In this document: positions 62,713 through 64,000 of the stretch, one piece after another
How positions within the stretch are numbered: the first letter of the stretch is position 1
Layout of the letters: each line of letters starts with the position of its first letter
Assembly: GCF_020379485.1 (NCBI RefSeq)
Contig: NW_026015144.1
Span: forward strand, 62,001-126,000
Length of the DNA: 64,000 nt
Origin: Brassica napus
Taxonomy: Eukaryota; Streptophyta; Magnoliopsida; Brassicales; Brassicaceae
Direction: 5' to 3'
Made by a program: the position numbers and the translations under genes
Notes under the pieces: model-generated
The model's database searches: none
The model's input: only the letters and a program-made list of their open reading frames with translations
Told to the model about the DNA's origin: nothing

Positions 62713-64000
62713 ATGGAGAGTGGGATGAACATGAACATGAAGGTGGCGGTTTGTTTCAAGGGAAACAACTACTTGGTGTGGTCTCGGATGGTGAGAACCA
62801 CAGTGGGAAGCAAGGGGCTTTGGAAGCACATCACGCCAGGAGAAGCTCCAAAGCTCATCACTCAAGGAGAGGCTGAAGATGAAGCGGCAAGCAAGGCAGA
62901 AGAGAAGTGGCATCAAGAGGACATGTTGGTGATGTCTGTGCTTCATGCGTCCCTTGAGCCGGCCATTCTGGATGCATACAGCTACTGTGAGTCTGCTAAA
63001 GAGCTGTGGGATACCTTGAAGAAGGTGTATGGCAACACTTCAAACCTAAGCCGAGTGTTTGAAGTGAAGCAAGCCATCAACAACCTTGTACAAGAAGACA
63101 TGGAGTTCACCAAGCATCTAGGGAGATTCAGGAGTCTCTGGTCCGAGATGGAGATGCTTAGGCCAAGCACAACGGATGCTGATGAGCTTAACAAGAGGAG
63201 AGAGCAAGACAAGGTCTTTGGGCTACTCCTCACGCTGAACCCGGCTTACAACGGTCTCATCCAGCACCTGCTGAGGGAGGACAATCTACCTGACCTTGAG
63301 GATGTGTGTGCACGGATTCAGAAGGAGCAAGGCTCCATTGGGCTGTTTGCAAAGAAAGGAGACCTTTCCCTTGCAAGCCAAGCAACTCAAGAGGAGGGGA
63401 GTGAAGCTCCGCAAGCAAACAAGGCTGCTGCGCATGGGAAGTTTGAGGAGAGGAGGTTCAATGGGAACTGTGATCACTGCAAGAAGCATGGCCACAAGAA
63501 GAGCCAATGCTGGATCCTTCACCCACACCTCAAGCCGGCAAAGTTCATGAAGGACCGTGAAGCAAGGGCTAATGCATCAGATGGAACGGGTGGAGCTGGT
63601 ACAAGCAAAGGAAAGGAGATAGATGGGCGTGAGGCAGGGGATGGGAAGTCTCTTGTTGCCTACACCGGGGCACCAAGCAACCGTGGGAACAATGATCAAG
63701 AGTATCTAAGGAGATCCGACCTTGATGCTCTCATTAAGATGTTCAAGGAGAATGGTAACATCTTTGGGTATTCTTTTGGTGCTAGGGTGGTAGAGAACTA
63801 TGAGAATCTAACTAGAACTGATAGGATGCATGAGAGCTTGATAGAAATGGTAAATCAATCTAGGATTGCAAACTTTGCTAGAAATGATCATGCATTCAAA
63901 CCATCTAGTATCCTTGCGCATATTGCTAGTTCTCATGACATTAAGCCATTAGTGATTGATTCAGGTGCATCTCATCATATGATAAGTGATACTAGCTTGA
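62713..64000 (+). CDS. Copia-6 Gag-Pol polyprotein, N-terminal 429 codons (partial)
   Basis: Begins MESGMNMNMKV and stays open to the window edge. It contains the gag core (NNYLVWSRMV, VLHASLEPAILDAY, KHLGRFRSLWSEME), the zinc knuckle CDHCKKHGHKKSQC near residue 253 and the protease active-site motif DSGASHH near 416. Integrase, RT and RNase H should follow beyond the window. No stop or frameshift is seen in the visible part. The start is chosen by alignment with MEHGMNM of Copia-1/3 and MDSGMKM of Copia-5. Confidence 0.93.
   Translation, partial: MESGMNMNMKVAVCFKGNNYLVWSRMVRTTVGSKGLWKHITPGEAPKLITQGEAEDEAASKAEEKWHQEDMLVMSVLHASLEPAILDAYSYCESAKELWDTLKKVYGNTSNLSRVFEVKQAINNLVQEDMEFTKHLGRFRSLWSEMEMLRPSTTDADELNKRREQDKVFGLLLTLNPAYNGLIQHLLREDNLPDLEDVCARIQKEQGSIGLFAKKGDLSLASQATQEEGSEAPQANKAAAHGKFEERRFNGNCDHCKKHGHKKSQCWILHPHLKPAKFMKDREARANASDGTGGAGTSKGKEIDGREAGDGKSLVAYTGAPSNRGNNDQEYLRRSDLDALIKMFKENGNIFGYSFGARVVENYENLTRTDRMHESLIEMVNQSRIANFARNDHAFKPSSILAHIASSHDIKPLVIDSGASHHMISDTSL

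Larger units (their letters stand above)
61905..64000 (+). mobile_element. Copia-6: Ty1/copia retrotransposon, 5' part only (cut by window edge)
   Basis: The 5' LTR is 61905-62497 (593 bp, TGTTAAGATGAGG to AAGTGATA), followed directly by the primer site 62498-62510 and an open gag-pol frame to the edge. The left flank is satellite (accag). Related to Copia-5 and Copia-1 in gag but with its own LTR. Confidence 0.93.

Noticed and set aside
62637..62876. Alternative plus-strand start upstream of Copia-6 gag
   Set aside because: It is in another frame. The frame from 62713 encodes conserved gag, knuckle and protease without a stop.

Overview
The window is plant centromeric heterochromatin, most likely from a Brassica or close Brassiceae relative. 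Five blocks, about 17.3 kb in all, are built from one 176-bp tandem monomer that begins with a HindIII-type AAGCTT. I recognise it as the CentBr-type centromeric satellite. All five blocks run in the same orientation, and the monomer phase can be followed across the gaps between them. This looks like one satellite array that LTR retrotransposons have broken open. I see no host gene, tRNA, rRNA or CRISPR array.

Layout. 1-660 is the right end of a copia-type LTR. 661-1934 and 2948-3470 are satellite, separated by a 1013-bp solo LTR (1935-2947). 3471-34628 is a four-level nest. Copia-1 (minus strand) sits in the satellite. Gypsy-1 (plus, 8162-33234) sits in the gag of Copia-1. Copia-2 (minus, 14430-33118) sits in the 3' LTR of Gypsy-1. 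Gypsy-2 (minus, 19280-25941) and Copia-3 (plus, 26104-32116) each sit in the gag of Copia-2. Every junction carries a 5-bp target-site duplication (TSD). 34629-41253 is a nearly homogeneous satellite block. 41254-46891 is Copia-4. 46892-53005 is satellite. 53006-59095 is Copia-5. 59096-61904 is satellite with a clear three-monomer higher-order repeat. 61905 to the end is Copia-6, cut by the window edge.

The elements. The Ty1/copia elements encode a single Gag-PR-IN-RT-RH polyprotein of about 1420-1520 residues. They use an initiator-tRNA-Met-type primer site directly abutting the LTR, and their LTRs start TG and end TA. Copia-1 and Copia-3 are two copies of one family; Copia-2, -4, -5 and -6 are related families. 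The two Ty3/gypsy elements look like chromoviruses of the centromeric CRM type: RT precedes IN and the polyprotein C-terminus runs into the 3' LTR. Gypsy-1, Copia-4 and Copia-5 have uninterrupted polyproteins. Copia-1 is split only by insertion. Copia-2 carries a 7-bp insertion in pol, Copia-3 lost its last 44 residues, and Gypsy-2 has a 1-base frameshift. LTR pairs differ at only a few positions by eye, so the nest formed recently.

Most unusual signals: (1) a covarying stem-loop about 32-40 nt after the pol stop, shared by copia elements and Gypsy-2; (2) GTAC-rich CCGTAC clusters in the U3 of several copia families; (3) a coding block between IN and RT in which almost no synonymous change has occurred between families; (4) mosaic ancestry of Copia-5; (5) a trimeric satellite higher-order repeat that keeps its phase across insertions, beside a block homogenised to one monomer type and bounded by two retroelements.
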